A DNA stretch of 64,000 bases from JAPPHA01 sp965221575 (GCA_965221575.1 CBDCSM010000006.1:62001-126000), one strand, 5' to 3'. Shown: positions 1 through 9,577, counted from the first letter of the stretch. The notes: a model not told the origin generated them from the letters alone. Numbers and translations: made by a program.

Positions 1-198
1 GAATCCACATCAGTTTTTCTGAATACGCTTACCAAAGGTCGAAAATCACGCCATAGCGGATTCACGCCCACATCCAAACAAACTCTTTAATCAACCTGAA
101 AATATTGCATACGGTCGTCGTTGCGTGGTTCAGGCGCTGAACCTGACAGTGGCGGACGCCTACAAACAACCGATTTCCCAGTCACAAGGAAATGGGCA

Positions 199-1785
199 TT
201 GATCGACAAGAAAAGTGGAAACGTCCTGTTCATCGTTGCGGACGATCTTCGGGCGGACTGCCTGCAACTGGTCATCAACGGTCAGGCGGTGATGCCAAAT
301 CTGCGGGAGTTCATGGAGGATGCCGTCACATTCCGCAGGCACTATACGGTCACCTGTCCCTGCGGTCCGTCCCGGGTCAGTCTCCTGACCGGTCTCTATG
401 CGATGAATCACCGGTCCGTGCGCAATGGTACACCGCTGCGCGCCGACATTTCAAACCTCGCGCTCGAAGCACGAAAATCGGGTTACGAGCCATTGCTGTT
501 CGGTTTCACCGACACCAGCTACGATCCCCGATTCCTGCACCCCAATGATCCGGCGGTCAGGAACAGCGAAAGCCCGATGCCGGGGTTTAAGGAAATCGTG
601 GCCCTGCAGCTGGGATACGACAGCTTTGCGTGGCAGGCGCATCTGAAAGCTAAGGGTTATGACCTGCCAAACAATTACAGCAGTTTCCACTCACCGCAGG
701 TATTTGACCCGGCAACCGGGCCGCGCCCCGACGATCCTGCATTCTACCGTGCCGAGGACAGCGACACTGCGTTTCTGACGGATGCATGCCTGGGGCAGCT
801 TGCCGTCCGGGCTGAACAGAATTGGTTTGCTCACGTGACCTACATCCGGCCGCACGACCCATTCATCGCCCCGGAACCCTATAACCGGATGTACCGTGCG
901 GATGAGATTCCGCCGCCGGCGCGTATGCCGACCCCGGACGCCGAGGCGGCGGTTCATCCGTTTCTTGCCGCCGATCTGGCGGGGTTTGATATGATCAACG
1001 GCTTTATTGAGGCTTCCGACTGCCATCTCGACAATGAAGATCCGCGCGATGTGGCAGCCTTGCGCTCTGTCTATTTCGGGCTGGCCAATGAGCTCGACCA
1101 TCATGTTGGCCGCCTGATCCGGTTCCTGAAAGACACCGGGCAGTACGACAACACTCTGATCATATTCACCTCCGATCATGGCGAGATGCTCGGGGAGCGC
1201 CGGCAGTGGGGCAAGATGTCGGTCTACGATGGCGCAACGCACGTGCCGTTGATAATCCGCGACCCGCGGCGCCCGTCCTGCAACGGCAGTCAGTTCGATG
1301 CCTTTACGGAATCCGTGGATGTGTCACCGACGATTCTCGACTGGCTCGCGGGCGAGGTGCCGGTTGCGATGAACGGCGCATCGCTGTTGCCGTGGCTGGA
1401 GAGAAATGCCCCGTCCGGCTGGCGGGACTATGCCTACACCGAGATGGAATTTGGCGATCCTGAATGCCATACCCGCTGCCCGCGGGAATGGGTGGGCCAC
1501 ACCCACTGCCAGCGGGAATTGGGGCTTGGCATGCGCGAGGCCAATTTTGCGATCATTCAGGAGGACCGCTACCGGTTTGCGCATTTCAATGGCGGCCTGC
1601 CGCCGCTGTTGTTTGACATGCAGTCGTCCGACGGCGAGTTCCGAAACCTCGCGGACGATCAGGATTGTGCCGGCGAAGTTCTGCGCCTGACCGGGAAGAT
1701 GCTGGATCATCGCATGCGCCATGCCGACCATACGTTGTCCGATATGAAAATCACAGACAGCGGAACCGTCAATTTCCAGCCGTAG
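199..1785 (+). CDS. Sulfatase (formylglycine-dependent, alkaline phosphatase superfamily)
   Basis: Predicted sulfuric-ester hydrolase of about 528 residues. The N-terminal metal site is the pair D15-D16 in VADDLRAD. Cys55 starts the C-G-P-S-R signature followed by LLTG, the site converted to formylglycine in type I sulfatases. A C-terminal SDHGEMLGE block supplies further metal ligands. I chose the TTG at 199 because AAGGA lies about 8 nt upstream and the ADD strand follows quickly; a longer reading from 121 adds 26 unconserved residues. No signal peptide is visible, so it is probably cytoplasmic. It is followed by about 900 nt of decayed DNA and then a convergent PhyH gene. The substrate cannot be read from the sequence; choline-sulfatase-like or sugar-sulfatase roles are both possible. 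Confidence 0.9.
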   Translation: MIDKKSGNVLFIVADDLRADCLQLVINGQAVMPNLREFMEDAVTFRRHYTVTCPCGPSRVSLLTGLYAMNHRSVRNGTPLRADISNLALEARKSGYEPLLFGFTDTSYDPRFLHPNDPAVRNSESPMPGFKEIVALQLGYDSFAWQAHLKAKGYDLPNNYSSFHSPQVFDPATGPRPDDPAFYRAEDSDTAFLTDACLGQLAVRAEQNWFAHVTYIRPHDPFIAPEPYNRMYRADEIPPPARMPTPDAEAAVHPFLAADLAGFDMINGFIEASDCHLDNEDPRDVAALRSVYFGLANELDHHVGRLIRFLKDTGQYDNTLIIFTSDHGEMLGERRQWGKMSVYDGATHVPLIIRDPRRPSCNGSQFDAFTESVDVSPTILDWLAGEVPVAMNGASLLPWLERNAPSGWRDYAYTEMEFGDPECHTRCPREWVGHTHCQRELGLGMREANFAIIQEDRYRFAHFNGGLPPLLFDMQSSDGEFRNLADDQDCAGEVLRLTGKMLDHRMRHADHTLSDMKITDSGTVNFQP

Positions 1786-2694
1786 GATTTTCAACTGCGC
1801 CCCCGAGGGGCCGCCACCCGGGTTTCGACAGGAAGTCTGCAGCCAGATCGATCGGTGTCATCGCGCCGCCAAATTGATCATCAAGCGGCCAGTCGGCAAT
1901 TGGCCGAAATAGCTGCCCGTCCGGGCCTCCATCGCCGGACGGATTTGAAAAGAAAGTTCTGCAAAAGCGGAAGGGGAGTTCAGCAGATCACGGGCGTAAC
2001 GGGTCAGGAATCCGGAACGGACGGGTCGGCAGCCTGCGCATCAAGCCGCCAGCCTTCATTTCTGCAGGCTTAAAGCGCGGCCGTCACCAAGTCTTCATAG
2101 GGGATCCGGCCTGCAGCTGACGGGACACGGCCAGGCCTCGTGAATGGGCACGGGCATGCCGGTGATTGTCACGGGCCGGGCGGCGTGTCGGCCTTCACCT
2201 CCGGGAATCCCCTGATTGCGATCCTGCGGCAACGCCGGAGTCATGCGGAGCGCGGGTCTGGCCAGGCTGCGGTTCCGATGCCGGCCTCGAGATCCTGCCA
2301 CCGGTGGCACGCGACATTGTGCTCGATTTCGATGATTTCCGGCGCCGGTTCCTCTTCCCGGCAGTGATCGATCGCAAACGGGCAACGGGTCTGGAACGTG
2401 CAACTGAATCGGCAGGAGACCGGTCCAGCGCGAGCGCCTTTACGGAACTGGTGAGGCCACGGCCTGCCTGCCCGTGTCTCCTCTGTGCCTGTGAAGCGTA
2501 TCGGCAGGACGAAAAACTTCCAGACTGTTCATGCCGCAGCATTAACGTTCCTTGACGACCGCAAGCAGGCCAATTCCGGCTGCTCTTCCTGCTACGCAAC
2601 AGCGGTGGATCAGGTCTGCACGGCGGTGCCGCGCAGACACCTGCAGATTGTCGCACGGCCCCGGGGCCCGGCTTGTCGCAGCCTCCCGGGCATC
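1786..2694. other. Non-coding stretch with decayed DNA
   Basis: No intact gene is seen between the sulfatase and PhyH-A1. The open frames here are low-complexity, Arg/Pro/Ser-rich translations typical of GC-rich non-coding DNA. The one recognisable item is an oligopeptide ABC ATPase tail at 2281-2414, listed separately. Confidence 0.6.
2281..2414 (-). pseudogene. C-terminal remnant of an Opp/Dpp-type ABC ATPase
   Basis: Minus-strand translation gives about 44 residues that match the cysteine-rich C-terminal tail of oligopeptide/dipeptide transporter ATPases. The stretch reads CTFQTRCPFAIDHC, then an acidic REEEPAPE run and HNVACHRW. The same kind of tail closes the intact ATPase genes at 6183 and 7173 (RCP...C...E.P...ACH). 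No Walker or signature motifs are seen nearby, so only the tail survives. It lies just downstream of PhyH-A1 on the same strand, as if a second transporter module had once followed that gene. Confidence 0.75.
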
Positions 2695-3501
2695 CTATAG
2701 ATCCTGTTCAAATTCCATGACTTCCGGAAACCGGCTTGCTCCCCGGACGACCCGGCCCAAGCGAGGTCGATTGTCGTTGTAGACCTCGACCGCATCTGCA
2801 TCGGCGTAGCGTATGAAGAGTATGCGCCGGTCCCGTTCCTTCGAGTTGTTGCCATCGGACCGGTGATAGGTCCAGCAGCTGAACATCAGGCATTGTCCCG
2901 GCTCCATCGGCATCGGAATGGCGTTGCTGTCGTCCGGCTTGAGTTCGATCTCGATCAGCGCGGTTCTTTCTTCCTCTGTGAAACCGGCTCGCCGCTGACC
3001 ATCCTTGTGGCTTCCGGGCGCAATCCACAGGCAGCCATTGGCTTCGTCACTCTTGTCCAGAGCGGTCAGGCAGGTAATGGCGTTGTAGGGCGCCAACTCG
3101 CCATAGACGTTGTCCTGATGCCAGTGGACACGTTTCGTGTTCCCGCGCAACTTGAAGGTGAGCTGTGCCGTCACACCCTTGATATTCGGCCCGATCAACT
3201 GCTCCGCGATATTCACCAGCGGACCCTCGAAATAGTAATCGCGGACAACGGGGGCATGGTGGTGCGCATCGTCGAGCAGCATGTTCTTCAACCAGCTTCC
3301 GTCGGGATCATAACCCTCTTTTTGCGCAGACCAATAACTCATGCACTGGTCCCTCATCTCTGCCACACCCTGTTCCGTCAGCACATCATCCAGAAGGAGG
3401 AATCCCTGATCGGCATAGGCGTCCAGTTCCTCAGAAGAAAGATGGCGGTAGTTAAAGTGGGCCTCATGCCGGTCCTGGACTGGTTGCCGTATTTGATTCA
3501 T
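2695..3501 (-). CDS. Phytanoyl-CoA dioxygenase (PhyH) family protein, copy A1
   Basis: Fe(II)/2-oxoglutarate oxygenase of the PhyH family, 268 residues. The iron triad is visible as H128-x-D130 in VHWHQD and the distal H213 in TYHRSDG, with Arg225/226 following as the likely 2-oxoglutarate anchor. The ATG at 3501 has AGGGAGA upstream and matches the start of its twin at 20828; a GTG sits one codon earlier. By eye it differs from the twin at 14 of 268 residues, and almost all differences lie in the first 28 and last 27 residues. It is transcribed toward an Opp ATPase remnant. Known PhyH enzymes hydroxylate acyl-CoAs, phosphonates, ectoine and other small molecules; this substrate is unknown. 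Confidence 0.88.
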   Translation of the reverse strand: MNQIRQPVQDRHEAHFNYRHLSSEELDAYADQGFLLLDDVLTEQGVAEMRDQCMSYWSAQKEGYDPDGSWLKNMLLDDAHHHAPVVRDYYFEGPLVNIAEQLIGPNIKGVTAQLTFKLRGNTKRVHWHQDNVYGELAPYNAITCLTALDKSDEANGCLWIAPGSHKDGQRRAGFTEEERTALIEIELKPDDSNAIPMPMEPGQCLMFSCWTYHRSDGNNSKERDRRILFIRYADADAVEVYNDNRPRLGRVVRGASRFPEVMEFEQDL

Positions 3502-3676
3502 CACTGTCTCCCTGGTCAGTATATGGTTGCGTAGACGAACAACGAAATCCGAAATCGATCGGAATCAATTTTATCAACCTGATACCGGAATTGCGAATCG
3601 TGCCAGCGTTGGGCGTGGACCCGAAGCCCAATGCACTATGATCGCCGGCCAGGCGCTGCCAGCTGCAGAGAAATTG

Positions 3677-4591
3677 CTAATGGGTCGAACGCGGGTCGAG
3701 GGCATCTCTGAGTCCGTCACCCATGATGTTGATGCTCAGCACCGTGATGGCGATCATGAAGCCCGGAGGGATCCATATCCATGGCATGTTTTTCAGGACT
3801 GATACCGTCTTGGCTCCTTCCAGCATATTTCCCCAGCTCGGGGTCGGCACCTGGACCCCCAATCCCAGATAGCTCAGGGCAGCCTCGAGAAGGATTGCCT
3901 CGGCGACGCCAAAGGTCGCCGCAACGGTGAGCGGGCCAACAAGGTTCGGAAGCAGGTGCCAAATCATGATTCGAACATCCGCTGCTCCGATGCAGTGCGC
4001 AGCCATGACATATTCTTTTTCCCTGAGCGAAAGAAACTGGCCGCGCACGAGGCGGGCAATCGTCGCCCACCCGAGGAACCCGATAATCAGGATCAGGTTG
4101 CGAATGCTGGGACCGAGCAATGCAACGCTTGCCAGAACAATGATCAGGGTGGGAAGCGACAGGAAGACATCCGTGATGCGCATCAGAACACTGTCCACGA
4201 TGCCGCCATAGTAGCCAGATATCCCGCCTATCACGGTGCCGATGACGAGACTGATCGAAATGGCCGTTACGCCAACGAGAATGGAAATCCGGCCGCCGTG
4301 AATCAGCCTGCTGAAGATGTCCCGCGCCACTGAATCCGTTCCCAGCCAGTGCTGTGCGCTGGGCGGCTTGAAAATGCCGGATTCAATATTGATGTCGTGG
4401 GGATGAAACGGGGCAATCCATGGGGCAAAAACCACCATCACAAACAGGACAGCCAGGATGCACGAGCTGACGACGGCCAGCTTGTGCCGCCGGAACCTGC
4501 GCCATGCCCTGTGCCCCCCGGTTCTTACGTCGACGTCCAACACTTCAGGCTCCATGGCCGAATCGACCGTCTCAGACATGCCGGAATTCAC
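3677..4591 (-). CDS. Oligopeptide/dipeptide-type ABC transporter permease (DppC/OppC family)
   Basis: Inner-membrane permease of 304 residues, the C-type subunit of a family 5 peptide/nickel/opine importer. It has an N-terminal cytoplasmic arm ending RRFRRHKLAVV, then a long first membrane helix, and a BPD_transp_1 domain carrying the EAA-like loop around AEAILLEAALSYLGLG. LGTDSVARDIFSR before the core is characteristic of OppC/DppC. Its start overlaps the stop of the upstream permease by 4 nt (ATGA), so the two are translationally coupled. It should pair with the B-type permease and the ATPases at 6183 and 7173. Confidence 0.93.
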   Translation of the reverse strand: MNSGMSETVDSAMEPEVLDVDVRTGGHRAWRRFRRHKLAVVSSCILAVLFVMVVFAPWIAPFHPHDINIESGIFKPPSAQHWLGTDSVARDIFSRLIHGGRISILVGVTAISISLVIGTVIGGISGYYGGIVDSVLMRITDVFLSLPTLIIVLASVALLGPSIRNLILIIGFLGWATIARLVRGQFLSLREKEYVMAAHCIGAADVRIMIWHLLPNLVGPLTVAATFGVAEAILLEAALSYLGLGVQVPTPSWGNMLEGAKTVSVLKNMPWIWIPPGFMIAITVLSINIMGDGLRDALDPRSTH

Positions 4592-5559
4592 TCATACCTG
4601 ATGCGGGGATCCGCCACCGCGTAAAGGATATCCGCCAGCAGCCCGGCCGCCAGAACGGCGACTCCGTAGACGACCAGCTGAGCCATGATGATGTAGTAGT
4701 CTCGTGCGATCGCCGCATCCACAAAAAGCGATCCCAGCCCAGGCCACTGGAACACCGTTTCCAGAATGGCTGATCCGCCGAAGATCCAGGGAAGCTTCAG
4801 GGCAATGATCGTGATCAGGGGCAACAGCGCATTTCTGAATGCATGCCCTATCAGGACATGCCAGCCCGACAACCCCTTGGCGCGGGCGGTCGTGATGTAA
4901 TCCTCCCTGATCACTTCCAGCATGCTGGCCCTTGCATAGCGCATGATGTCGCTCATGACTACGAGCGCCATGACGAGCGACGGCAGCACCAGATGCCTGA
5001 TATGGTCCCCATACGTGAACGGCACAGCAGGCGTTCTTGCCCCGCTGGTCGGAAACAGGTCCAGATTGAGCGAAAAGACGAAGATCGACAGCATCGCAAT
5101 GAAGAAAACCGGCACCGAGACTCCCGAAAAGGCCAGCACCGTAAGGATGTAATCGATCGATGTGTTCTGTTTCAGAGCCGAAATCACCCCTAGGGATATG
5201 CCGAGGAAACACGCGATAACGAGACTCACCCCCATCAGTTCAAGCGTCATCGGTATTCGCTCGACCAGCAGTTTGGCGACAGGTTTCCGATCCCTGAACC
5301 GGTAGCCGAAATTGCCCTCGCTGAGGCCTTTCATCCATTTGAAATATCGAATGTATGCCGGATCGTTGAAACCATGCATCTCGCGGAGCCGCTCCAGTTG
5401 TGCGGCCGATATGTTGCCGAGGGAGGTGGAGGAGGTTTGCATGATCATGGCCGAAACGGCATCACCCGGAGCCAGTTCGATGAATGTAAAACTCGCAACC
5501 GTTATCAGCCACACCACGGGTACCGAGATGAGAAACCGGCGGAATATGTATTTGATCAT
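4588..5559 (-). CDS. Oligopeptide/dipeptide-type ABC transporter permease (DppB/OppB family)
   Basis: Inner-membrane permease of 323 residues, the B-type partner. It starts with the family-typical short N-terminus (IKYIFRRFLISVP) leading into the first membrane helix, followed by a large periplasmic loop with LREMHGFNDP and YRFRDRKPV, and then the BPD_transp_1 core. TTARAKGLSGWHVLIGHAFR is the EAA loop that contacts the ATPases. It overlaps the C-type permease by 4 nt. It is separated from the ATPase genes on the same strand by about 620 nt with no recognisable gene, which is unusual for a tight opp operon. Confidence 0.93.
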   Translation of the reverse strand: MIKYIFRRFLISVPVVWLITVASFTFIELAPGDAVSAMIMQTSSTSLGNISAAQLERLREMHGFNDPAYIRYFKWMKGLSEGNFGYRFRDRKPVAKLLVERIPMTLELMGVSLVIACFLGISLGVISALKQNTSIDYILTVLAFSGVSVPVFFIAMLSIFVFSLNLDLFPTSGARTPAVPFTYGDHIRHLVLPSLVMALVVMSDIMRYARASMLEVIREDYITTARAKGLSGWHVLIGHAFRNALLPLITIIALKLPWIFGGSAILETVFQWPGLGSLFVDAAIARDYYIIMAQLVVYGVAVLAAGLLADILYAVADPRIRYE

Positions 5560-6182
5560 CGGTATCCGGTCCGAAAGCCGGGCCGGTCGGGACCCGACGG
5601 CTGTTCCTGAGCAGTGAAACCCCTGAGTTGATCAGGTTGGATTTTGCCCAAATGACTTCGCGACACTTTTCCGTTCAACTTGCCAACAATGCACCCAGCC
5701 GGACAGCCAGTCGGCTGAACAGCCGGAAAACAATATGGATTCTTGTACATCAATCCGGAAACTTGTCAATTTCCGGCGCTGCCAACCTGGCCATGAAACA
5801 AGGCAGGTTGATACGCCGTGCGCCCCGATTCCGGGCACACGGGTTGCCGCCGGGCACGTGCCTGGCAGTCCGCAATCCCGTCAAGCGCCATGAAGGCCGG
5901 CATGGACGAGCAGCGTGGGGAAGCATGCGTTCAGGTCTGATGGTTCCCTCTCCGGCCGTTATCGGGATCCGGGCCGCGCCTAGCGGCCGCATCCTGGAAT
6001 TCTGTCGGCACTCTAGCCGCGCCGGGCGCGGATACCGATCTCCAGAACCGGACGCATCAGTGCGCCGCCGGCCCGGCGACGGCCCGTCGAGAACCATGGC
6101 GTTCATGGCCGGCCGGATCGCGGGAGCCTGCCGGCAAACCCGGCCGCCCGGCCCAGCCGTGGCCGTCGCAGGCTTTGCCGAC
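5560..6182. other. Intergenic gap inside the transporter operon
   Basis: About 620 nt between the permease pair and the ATPase pair, all on the minus strand. The open frames are low-complexity Arg/Pro/Ala translations with no recognisable domain. I see no strong hairpin-plus-T terminator. The gap may be a deletion or insertion scar. Confidence 0.5.
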
Positions 6183-7166
6183 TCAAACAAAATGGCACGC
6201 GCACCAGGTATTTGACGAAACCTTCCGGAGTTCGGGTTCTTCTTCGAAGCATCTCGGTTTCGCCGCCGGGCACCTTGTGTTGAAATTGCAGCCCCGCGGC
6301 GGGTTGGCCGGGCTGGGTACGTCGCCTTCCAGGATAATCCGGTTCCTCCCGGCTTCTATCTCGGGATCATGAACCGGAATCGCTGATAAAAGGGCTTTGG
6401 TGTAGGGGTGCAGCGGATTGCCATACAGTTGATTGCGGTCCGTGAGTTCCACTATCTTGCCCAGATACATGACGCCCACACGATGGGACATGTGCCGGAC
6501 CATGCTCAAATCATGTGAAATGAACAGGTAGGTCAGGTTGAATTCATCCTGGAGGTCCTCGAGCAGGTTGATGATCTGGGCCTGTATCGACACATCCAGG
6601 GCCGAGATCGGTTCGTCACAGACGATAAAATCGGGATTGAGCGCCAGGGCCCGCGCGATCGCGATGCGCTGGCGCTGACCGCCCGAGAATTCGTGGGGAA
6701 AGCGATTGGCATAGCGCGGATTCAGCCCGACCTTGTTGAGCAGGTCGCTCACTCTTTCCGAAATCTCGGTGCTCGGACACAGTTTGTGAATCCGCATCGG
6801 TTCGCTGACGATTTCGTGGACCGAAGCTCTTGGATTCAGGGAGGAATAGGGGTCCTGGAACACCATCTGGATCCGGCAACGCAGTGTCCGCAATTCCTTC
6901 TTTCCGAGTTTTGCCAGATCTTTTCCGGCGAAGATCACTTCCCCTGATGTGGGACGGTACAATTGCAGGATCGCCCGCCCGGCCGTTGTCTTGCCGCAGC
7001 CGCTTTCACCCAGCAGGCCCAGGGTTTCACCCTTGTGAACATCAAAGGATACCCCGTCGACGGCCTTCACGGCGGCACCCCGGCTGCCGAAGCCAAATCC
7101 GGTGCCAACCGGAAAATACTTCTTCAGATTTCTGACTTCGACAAGAACCGGCTTTTCAGAACTCAT
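6183..7166 (-). CDS. Oligopeptide-type ABC transporter ATPase (OppF/DppF family)
   Basis: Cytoplasmic ATPase of 327 residues. Walker A is GESGCGKTT at about residues 53-61, the signature is FSGGQRQRIAIARAL, and Walker B is FIVCDEPISALD. The C-terminal oligopeptide-transporter tail is present (CNFNTRCPAAKPRCFEEEPEL, with two Cys pairs). An N-terminal insertion between strand 1 and Walker A (GTGFGFGSRGAAVKAVDG) is typical of the F subunit. It lies 6 nt downstream of the D-type ATPase and should form a heterodimer with it to drive the permeases at 3677 and 4588. Confidence 0.94.
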   Translation of the reverse strand: MSSEKPVLVEVRNLKKYFPVGTGFGFGSRGAAVKAVDGVSFDVHKGETLGLLGESGCGKTTAGRAILQLYRPTSGEVIFAGKDLAKLGKKELRTLRCRIQMVFQDPYSSLNPRASVHEIVSEPMRIHKLCPSTEISERVSDLLNKVGLNPRYANRFPHEFSGGQRQRIAIARALALNPDFIVCDEPISALDVSIQAQIINLLEDLQDEFNLTYLFISHDLSMVRHMSHRVGVMYLGKIVELTDRNQLYGNPLHPYTKALLSAIPVHDPEIEAGRNRIILEGDVPSPANPPRGCNFNTRCPAAKPRCFEEEPELRKVSSNTWCACHFV

Positions 7167-7172
7167 GTCGAC

Positions 7173-8138
7173 TCAATTCCCGATATTCACCCAGCACGCA
7201 ATTTCATGATCGGCCGCAATACTCCTCAATGACGGGTTTCTTGTCTGGCAGTCCGGTATCCTGTGCCCACACCGGTCAAGAAAGGGGCAGCGGTCCGGCA
7301 TGTCAATCAGGTTTGGCGGCAAACCCTGTATGGAGGTGAGCCTCTCACGGGTTGTCGAATCCGGTCTTGGCAATGAGCCGAGCAGGCCTTTGCTGTAGGG
7401 ATGGCTGGGGTTGGCATAGAATTCACGGACCGGCGCCGATTCAACGATCTGTCCGGCATACATGACGATCACCTTGTCGACGCAGCCCGCCACCACGCCC
7501 AGATCATGCGTGATCCATATGACCGCCATGCCGAGGTCTTTGCGCAGACGCATGACGAGGTCGACGATCTGCGCCTGCGTGGTGACATCAAGCGCTGTCG
7601 TGGGCTCGTCCGCGATGAGGAGCAGCGGATCGCATGACAGGGCCATGGCAATCATGACGCGCTGCCGCATGCCGCCGGAAAACTGGTGCGGATAGTTGTC
7701 CAGCCGGTTGCCAGCGTCCGGAATACCGACCATGTCCAGCAGATCGATCGCGTGCCTGCGGGCCTGTTCCTTGTTCCTGTCGGTATGCAGCAGCACTGTT
7801 TCCATGATTTGCCGGCCAATAGTCAGGACCGGATTGAGTGACGTCAGGGGATCTTGGAAGATCATCGCAATCTGGTTGCCGCGAAGATTTCTGAGATCGT
7901 CCATGTCCATCCTGAGGACGTCGCGCCCCTGAAACAGCACTTCTCCCGCCACGATTTTTCCGGGTGGTTCCGGAATCAGGCGCATCAGGGACAGTGCGCC
8001 GACGCTCTTGCCGCAGCCGCTCTCCCCGACAATACCGAGCGCTTCTCCCCTCTGCAACGAATAGGATATTCCGTTGACCGCCTTGACCACGCCATCTTCC
8101 GTCGTGAAGGTCGTCTGCAGATTACATACTTCCAGCAA
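7173..8138 (-). CDS. Oligopeptide-type ABC transporter ATPase (OppD/DppD family)
   Basis: Cytoplasmic ATPase of 321 residues. Walker A is GESGCGKSV at 38-46, the signature is FSGGMRQRVMIAMAL, Walker B is LLIADEPTTALD, and a Cys-rich tail carries RCPFLDRCGHRIPDC. The start is a TTG at 8138, placed by the family N-terminus LEVCNLQTTF with a weak GGAACTGGA upstream; no ATG is available in frame. A minus-strand open frame of 104 codons (8122-8436) overlaps this start in another frame and is not recognisable. The gene leads directly into the F-type ATPase. Confidence 0.93.
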   Translation of the reverse strand: MLEVCNLQTTFTTEDGVVKAVNGISYSLQRGEALGIVGESGCGKSVGALSLMRLIPEPPGKIVAGEVLFQGRDVLRMDMDDLRNLRGNQIAMIFQDPLTSLNPVLTIGRQIMETVLLHTDRNKEQARRHAIDLLDMVGIPDAGNRLDNYPHQFSGGMRQRVMIAMALSCDPLLLIADEPTTALDVTTQAQIVDLVMRLRKDLGMAVIWITHDLGVVAGCVDKVIVMYAGQIVESAPVREFYANPSHPYSKGLLGSLPRPDSTTRERLTSIQGLPPNLIDMPDRCPFLDRCGHRIPDCQTRNPSLRSIAADHEIACWVNIGN

Positions 8139-8523
8139 ATTCCAGTTCCGTCCCGCTGATCGTCAGCAACCGTGTGTCCCCTTCGCGGTTTGTGAGCCTG
8201 ACGGCACATCTCCGGGCCAGGTCACAATTGTCACGGGCCATCCCGAGCGCCAGCACAAACGCACCTGTCCCCGGCGAAAGGGGAACACGGCCTTCATGAT
8301 TGGCATGGCCGGCGGCGGCAGTGTCAATCGCAATGCCGCGCCGGAATGCTGACTTCAACCCAAGCCCGCCGAACCCGAAATTCAATTCCCCGACTATCCG
8401 GCATCCCGGCAATGACCGGCCCGGCCTGCCGGGCAATCCGAAATGACAGCCGGGAAACGAAGCCAGTGCCGGAGCCAGCGCCTGCGGCCCGATCCTCCCG
8501 TGCGTTCCGTAGCCGTGCCGGCC
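8139..8523. other. Gap between ATPase and PhyH-B1
   Basis: About 385 nt without a supported gene. A minus-strand frame of 104 codons spans most of it and runs into the ATPase start, but its translation matches no family I recognise and it has no clear ribosome-binding site. Confidence 0.45.
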
Positions 8524-9417
8524 CTAGGAGGTCCCGCCTTTCTCCCAGAACCAGTCATGACGCACGATCTTTAAGTCATACCCCCGTTCCCAGTAGCGCG
8601 CAACCGGACTGTCCCGCCATTCCTTGTCCAGGGTGTCCCAGGTAAATGGTTCACCTTCATCGGGGGGGTCGGCGCGAAGCCATCTCTCACCGATGGCGTG
8701 GCTTTCGCCGGTATAGCGAACATCGATCGAGAGCCGAATTTCATCAGGCGTCCGATTGGCGGCCGCAGCATGTACAGTGAACGCCTTGAACAACAGAATG
8801 TCGCCGCACCGAAAACCGGAATAGTGCCACTCCAGCGTGGGATCGACATCGACGATTTTTCCCCCGGGCCCTCCAGCCTGCCGCGGTTCGAGGAAACCGG
8901 CCTTGTGGCTTCCCGCCAAAACTTTCAAGCCGCCGACGGCTTCCGGCACATCACCCAACGGTATCCAGCAACTGATGGTCTCGGTCGAGCCTCCCACAAA
9001 AATCCAGTCCTGGTGCGGCTGCGTGATATGTTCGGCGGTCGTGGGAAACGATATGCGCGCGATCGTCCTCGGAAACGGCACCACGCGCTCCTGGAAAAGA
9101 TCCTCCATGATGCGGATCAAGTTGCGGTCGAGTTTCAGGCGGTGAAAAGCTTCCAGGGCCTGGACCCTGGCGTATACGTCCAGGTATTCGTCATCAACGT
9201 CGTAAACTGGATCGCGGTTGGCAATAGCTTTCAGAGGGTCATCTCCGGAGCGAGTCCAACCGGCCTCTGCACAGAATTCGAGGAATTGGCGCCTCAGATC
9301 CAGAACCTCGTCCTGCGGCAATATGCCCCTGAGAAACAGATAGCCGTCATCACGCAACCGCCTGCGCAGCCCGGGCGGATCATCAAGCAGACTGTTCGAT
9401 TCCACAAACGGTTGCAT
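8524..9417 (-). CDS. Phytanoyl-CoA dioxygenase (PhyH) family protein, copy B1
   Basis: Fe(II)/2-oxoglutarate oxygenase of 297 residues, a subfamily different from the A copies. The iron ligands are H135-x-D137 in QPHQDW and H216 in TVHAAAAN, with R228 in EIRLS as the probable 2-oxoglutarate ligand. The N-terminus MQPFVESN is shared with copy B2 at 16895, and the two align over their whole length with no obvious gap but many substitutions, so this duplication is older than that of the A genes. It lies upstream of the transporter ATPases on the same strand. A 22-bp palindrome is found about 130 nt upstream of its start. Confidence 0.9.
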   Translation of the reverse strand: MQPFVESNSLLDDPPGLRRRLRDDGYLFLRGILPQDEVLDLRRQFLEFCAEAGWTRSGDDPLKAIANRDPVYDVDDEYLDVYARVQALEAFHRLKLDRNLIRIMEDLFQERVVPFPRTIARISFPTTAEHITQPHQDWIFVGGSTETISCWIPLGDVPEAVGGLKVLAGSHKAGFLEPRQAGGPGGKIVDVDPTLEWHYSGFRCGDILLFKAFTVHAAAANRTPDEIRLSIDVRYTGESHAIGERWLRADPPDEGEPFTWDTLDKEWRDSPVARYWERGYDLKIVRHDWFWEKGGTS

Positions 9418-9545
9418 CGCGCATTCCCTTCAACCTGCAGCGGCGGCGCCCGCAAAGCGACAGAACGTGGCGGCAAACCCCTCCTGGCGGCCAGCCCAGT
9501 GCCGGGCTTGCGTAATGCTATAAACCTGCGCCGGCATTGGTCAAG

Positions 9546-9577
9546 TCCGGAACTATCCAGTTCCGGAACTATCCAGT
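9546..9577. repeat. 22-bp palindrome within a 16-bp tandem repeat, possible operator
   Basis: Two perfect tandem copies of TCCGGAACTATCCAGT occupy 9546-9561 and 9562-9577. Their junction makes a perfect inverted repeat at 9546-9567, with arms TCCGGAACT and AGTTCCGGA and a 4-nt ATCC spacer. It lies about 130 nt upstream of PhyH-B1 and has no following T-run, so an operator is more likely than a terminator. Confidence 0.55.

Noticed and set aside
5628..6215. 195-codon plus-strand frame in the transporter gap
   Set aside because: Low-complexity Arg/Pro/Gly composition, no ribosome-binding site and overlap with the ATPase 3-prime end; typical of GC-rich non-coding DNA.
8122..8436. 104-codon minus-strand frame overlapping the OppD start
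   Set aside because: No recognisable family and it overlaps a clear ATPase N-terminus in another frame; not listed as a gene.
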